DNA of 16,305 nucleotides, taken from the NCBI GenBank assembly GCA_905213905.1, contig CAJMKD010000043.1:1-16305 (forward strand), read 5' to 3'. The position numbers were made by a program, and so were the translations under genes. The DNA comes from an uncultured Sutterella sp. (GTDB lineage: Bacteria > Pseudomonadota > Gammaproteobacteria > Burkholderiales > Burkholderiaceae_F). The notes beneath the pieces were generated by a model. The model worked only from the letters and a program-made list of their open reading frames with translations. It was not told the origin of the DNA and made no database searches. This document shows, piece by piece, positions 14,501-16,305 of this stretch. The stretch's first letter is position 1, and the number at the start of each line of letters is the position of its first letter.

Positions 14501-16305
14501 CGTTTCAGCCTGCTCACCCGTACCGTTGAAGGAGGTGAGATAGGCGCTTTCACCCGTGGTGAGGTCAAAGGCGCTCCCGTTCAGCATTTCGACAGCCGTC
14601 CCGTCGGCCAGGATATTGGCCGTACCGCCGGCTGCAAAAGTGATGGTCGCACCATCGCCGTTCGCCGAAACCGCTTTGTTCTTGAGCGCGGCTACGTTCA
14701 GATTGCCCGTCGTCGCCGTGACATCGATCGTCGAACCGGTATTGGCATAGACGGCTATGTTGTCGAGCGAAACGACCGTTGCGGAGCCTACAGCTGTCAG
14801 GTCGTAGTCGGCCCCCTCCTGAGAAGCAATGGCGATGCCGCCCGCATAGATATTGGCATCCGTGCCGGCCGTCACCTGCATGGTGCCGTTCGACGCGAAC
14901 ATGCCGGTGTTTTCGGCATAAACCGAAGTAGCGCCTGTGGAGCTGATCGTGACGGAGCTCTCGCCGCCTGCATAAGCAACGATCGAACTGGCATTCGTGG
15001 ATTGGAGCGTCGAAAGGGTCACGTCGCCTTCGACATCCTCCGTCCTGGCTGAAATATCGATCAAGCTTCCGGAACTTGCATAAACAGCGTAGGTATTGGC
15101 GACGATGGTGGCATCGTGCCCGGAGGTGATGTCGATTTGGCCGCCGTTTATAGCGTATGCGGCCATATTGCCTTCCAACGTTGCGTTTTTCCCAGCTGTG
15201 ACAGACACCAGACTCGTTTCGCTGGTCGCAAAAGCGGCCGTGCTCCCCGATCGAATCGTCGCGTCGTGCCCGGCATCAATCGACACCTTGCCGCCTGAAG
15301 CGTAGGCTCCCGTGCTATTGGACGCAATCAGCGCATCGTTGCCTGCAGAAATGTCGACCCAGCCAGTAGACTGCGAATAGGCACCCGTACCGGTCGACGT
15401 GAGCGTTGCGTTGTTTGAGGCATTGACGTCGATCGTACCGCCTGCCGCGAAGAGGCCGTATGCATAGTTCGATGCATCCCTCACCTCGGCGCTCACGGCC
15501 ACGTCTTTCGCGGTGAGGGTTGCATTAGCCGTATTGCCCTGCGTCTGAATGCCGTAGGCGTAATAGTTCTTGCCCTTCGATGTAATCGTGATCGAATTGG
15601 CGGCCGTCAGCGCAGCCTCGGCTTCGTGCCCGTACGCATTGACGCCAATGCCGAGTGAAAAGCCGTCGACAGAAGTTCCCTTGGTTCCGTCGGCTTCTGC
15701 CGAGAGAATGATGGAGTCGCTCGAATCGATCGTGGCAGCAACATCCTGCGAGCTGGCGGTCACTTCGAACGCATTGGCGCCGCCGCCCGTTGCGCTGAGA
15801 CCGACGGAGCCGCCGAGCGTATCGATGTCGACCGAGCCGTCCTGCGCGAGAACGCCTTTGGCCATTTCACCTTCAGCCATGGCAATCACGCCGAAGCCAT
15901 CTTCATTGGCGCCGTGGGTTTCAACGGTCAGAATGGAACCGGTTTGGCTGCGGAAAGCGGAATCCGTGCCGTGAATGCCTTCCGAAGGATTGATGCTCAG
16001 ATAGCCGCCTGCCGTGACGTTGATCGTCGCATCGTTCTGCGCTTCAAAAGCCGAAATGTCGTAGTTGCCGTTGTCGATTTCGGCCGCTATCGCTGACTTG
16101 TCGAAGATGACGTTCTCCGCCGCGCGGCCCTGATGCGTGGGCAGGAAGTGGGGCATGCCGAACAGCCGTTCGATCGTCTCCCGGAGCCGGAAGTAGGAGG
16201 AGGCTCCGGCATAGCTCTCGTCGCCGGTCATCAAGGCGGCCCACTGGCGGGCCGACATCGAGCCGGTTCCCGATTCGGTCAGCAGGGCGATCGTCACCTG
16301 GTCCG
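11474..16305 (-). CDS. Chimeric ORF: tryptophanase N-part + beta-helical adhesin passenger + antisense porin, 5' end off the window
   Basis: One minus-strand frame is open from the window edge to a TGA at 11474-11476. It has three parts of different origin. About 16305-16110 is tryptophanase/tyrosine phenol-lyase sequence. About 16110-12330 (some 1,260 codons) is a secreted-adhesin passenger: Ala/Gly/Ser/Thr-rich, almost no Cys, with rung-like repeats of roughly 20-30 residues such as VDISAGNDALIASNSTGAYA and VSIDAGHDATIRSGSTAAFA, the pattern of an autotransporter beta-helix. About 12329-11474 is only the antisense of the second porin. The passenger has no signal peptide and no C-terminal beta-barrel or LPxTG-like anchor in this context, so as drawn it could not be exported. 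The GTG at 16297 is internal, not a real start. The passenger is surely coding in origin; the joined protein may not exist. Confidence 0.75.
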   Translation of the reverse strand, partial: DQVTIALLTESGTGSMSARQWAALMTGDESYAGASSYFRLRETIERLFGMPHFLPTHQGRAAENVIFDKSAIAAEIDNGNYDISAFEAQNDATINVTAGGYLSINPSEGIHGTDSAFRSQTGSILTVETHGANEDGFGVIAMAEGEMAKGVLAQDGSVDIDTLGGSVGLSATGGGANAFEVTASSQDVAATIDSSDSIILSAEADGTKGTSVDGFSLGIGVNAYGHEAEAALTAANSITITSKGKNYYAYGIQTQGNTANATLTAKDVAVSAEVRDASNYAYGLFAAGGTIDVNASNNATLTSTGTGAYSQSTGWVDISAGNDALIASNSTGAYASGGKVSIDAGHDATIRSGSTAAFATSETSLVSVTAGKNATLEGNMAAYAINGGQIDITSGHDATIVANTYAVYASSGSLIDISARTEDVEGDVTLSTLQSTNASSIVAYAGGESSVTISSTGATSVYAENTGMFASNGTMQVTAGTDANIYAGGIAIASQEGADYDLTAVGSATVVSLDNIAVYANTGSTIDVTATTGNLNVAALKNKAVSANGDGATITFAAGGTANILADGTAVEMLNGSAFDLTTGESAYLTSFNGTGEQAETGSSITVEAADDIQLLAQAGAGAAAIGADSSIELTAGTDLRIQSALTAVSASETGHIDLIAQNGGAYITSTDLGSGVEALGGSIVTVDAGKEIQVVSQNGMGAYAAGAESAITMTALGQVVVNASDSVLQAVESGSIGVDAGGLAYFESKAGNGLVADSGAHMTINAGAAANVVALAGQAIFATGADTLLTIDAATDAVFHAGLTGMTVTDGAATTITAQTGGLYVSPDKANGVEVSGGSSAALTAGTVGSIIAEAGNGISVSDALSTFNLTAGTDASVYAGGNALNAEAGGALTMAAETGKAEFVSKNGTGATAAGEDSVIDLSAGTDLRVIAAQTAMSAADGAHIELSALQGGAYIASNEAGNAIEALKGATVNVDALKEIQVSGLNGIGVLSSGMNSAVTLTTDGQTLVSASGSALQASESGSIDVDAGGLAYFESKAGNGLVGESGASMTINAGAAVNVVALAGQAISAAGTDTLLTIDAATDAVFHAGLTGMTAADCAATTITAQTGGIYVSSDKANGVEVAGGSTAALTAGTVGSIIAEAGSGITVSDAESAFNLTAGTDASVYAGGNALLAEAGGVITIDAQTGKAEFFSKNDAGLTATGEGSLIDLSAGTDLRVNAAHAAVSASEGGSIDVDAVQGGAYLASTEEGNAMEALNGSTVDVEAAKEIQALAQNGIGALANGAESSVILTTEGKVLVSASGSALEADGGSAIDVNAGDLAGIKPERHVLEVLGDSIDLGNAKVIGAAEVNRQAVIIRRGQRAGIARIVVVFDSADEVKGTSLIGGTDGCVAVYGGLAFNAIFVIGNAGVERVLSMHLEAGEGRRRVHDRVVILRVVAGHHGLVAADFVPARREGGNRATHQTGRTGRARHLGQTAELERTGSTRDVERGFTTEETAVIVERAIVSLEAVFEHETDLNAVAEVFFTLQAETGTGVRAGVHRELVSGIVNTVVGVDIVDAEVDDAVDRNVSSKSRTSEGAEDSESSKSFFSFQFSLGCGSGMCSAG
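11524..11531 (+). repeat. A8 homopolymer directly after the second porin start codon
   Basis: Eight consecutive A's follow the ATG where seven are needed for the porin frame. Short A tracts near a start codon can slip during replication or transcription, so this is a possible phase-variation site. A single sequencing or assembly indel would look the same. Confidence 0.6.
12311..12330. other. Junction between truncated porin and truncated adhesin
   Basis: Porin homology (plus strand) ends at about 12310 and adhesin homology (minus strand) begins at about 12330, so two genes are joined tail to tail, each lacking its 3' end. The linking bases contain a small palindrome, CTGGC (12316-12320) with GCCAG (12326-12330). 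It could be a recombination joint or an assembly join. Confidence 0.65.
12330..14395 (-). repeat. Tandem 870-bp (290-aa) repeats in the adhesin passenger
   Basis: Two full copies and one partial copy in phase. Anchors recur at exactly 870-bp spacing: GTDLR codons at 14381-14395, 13511-13525 and 12641-12655; the ESKAGNGLV block starting at 14037 and 13167; and GCATAAACC at 13662 and 12792. Each unit holds ESKAGNGLV, MTINAGAAANVVALAGQA, LTIDAATDAVFHAGLTGM and FNLTAGTDASVYAGGNAL. The third copy is cut at the codons for AGGLA (here AGDLA) at about 12330. Long stretches are nearly identical between the two full copies, indicating recent duplication or gene conversion. Weaker homologous units extend further to about 14590 and 14880. 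Confidence 0.85.
16110..16305 (-). pseudogene. N-terminal fragment of tryptophanase / tyrosine phenol-lyase (beta-eliminating lyase)
   Basis: Reading leftward from the window edge: TIALLTESGTGSMSARQWAA, then LMTGDESYAGASSYFRL, then ETIERLFGMPHFLPTHQGRA and AENVIF. This is the conserved N-terminal region of PLP-dependent beta-eliminating lyases (TnaA/Tpl: LLTDSGTxAMSxxQW, GDEAYAGSxxFYxL, PTHQGRGAEN). The Tyr in GDESYAG corresponds to the conserved active-site Tyr (Tyr71 in Citrobacter Tpl, Tyr74 in E. coli TnaA). Homology stops at about AENVIF, where adhesin sequence begins (DKSAIAAEIDNGNYDISAFE). The PLP lysine and most of the enzyme are absent, so this piece is inactive. The enzyme would convert tryptophan to indole, pyruvate and ammonia, or tyrosine to phenol. 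The fragment cannot tell which. Confidence 0.8.

Noticed and set aside
12330..14600. CRISPR or satellite-like array
   Set aside because: The repeats are 870 bp, in frame and protein-coding, with no short direct repeats and unique spacers.
1..16305. tRNA or rRNA genes
   Set aside because: I looked for conserved tRNA ends and rRNA blocks on both strands, especially in the intergenic regions at 5850-6300, 7285-7658 and 9414-10106, and recognised none.

Overview
The window looks like a chromosomal accessory region from a gut-type betaproteobacterium, most likely Sutterellaceae (Sutterella or Parasutterella). The pointers are a Tat-exported respiratory flavoprotein paired with a divergent LysR regulator, Burkholderiales/Neisseria-type general porins with MKKT signal peptides and a terminal Phe, and a very large beta-helical adhesin passenger. 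The taxonomic call is inference from gene style; no rRNA or other marker gene is present.

Layout. (1) 1-2300: the first 216 codons of a LysR-type regulator (minus strand), a 75-bp divergent intergenic region, and a 500-aa Tat-dependent FAD-binding reductase with a terminator hairpin. (2) About 2434-6310: an insertion-sequence graveyard. It holds an IS200/IS605 end with the last codons of tnpA (minus), a 5'-truncated IS3-family orfB (plus), an IS66-type tnpA-tnpB-tnpC set (minus) whose tnpC is frameshifted and cut at its 3' end, and a decayed IS605-type tnpB 5' segment (plus). (3) About 6311-9480: a visibly AT-rich island with two convergent genes, an orphan 315-aa protein and a 580-aa divergent family-B DNA polymerase of the protein-primed (DNA_pol_B_2) type. 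Hairpins lie between the two genes, and a perfect 13-bp dyad lies upstream of the polymerase. (4) About 9505-9795: less AT-rich sequence that may be the 3' end of the broken tnpB. (5) 10107-11355: an intact porin with a strong terminator. (6) 11521 to the end: a second porin with an out-of-frame A8 tract after its ATG and no 3' part. It is joined tail-to-tail to a large minus-strand adhesin passenger, whose N-terminal side is fused in frame to the N-terminal part of a tryptophanase / tyrosine phenol-lyase.

How the parts relate. The LysR/flavoprotein pair is probably a substrate-inducible anaerobic respiration unit. Regions 2-4 can be read as one ancestral divergent tnpA-tnpB IS605-like element, later hit by IS3, IS66 and the polymerase island. 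The polymerase island is the best candidate for an undescribed system: the polymerase keeps the motif A and motif C aspartates but has altered motif B and C contexts and no exonuclease motif I recognise, and its partner has no family I know. The right end looks like recombination debris, or misassembly, involving porin, adhesin and tryptophanase genes. Both junctions need read-level confirmation before any biological reading.
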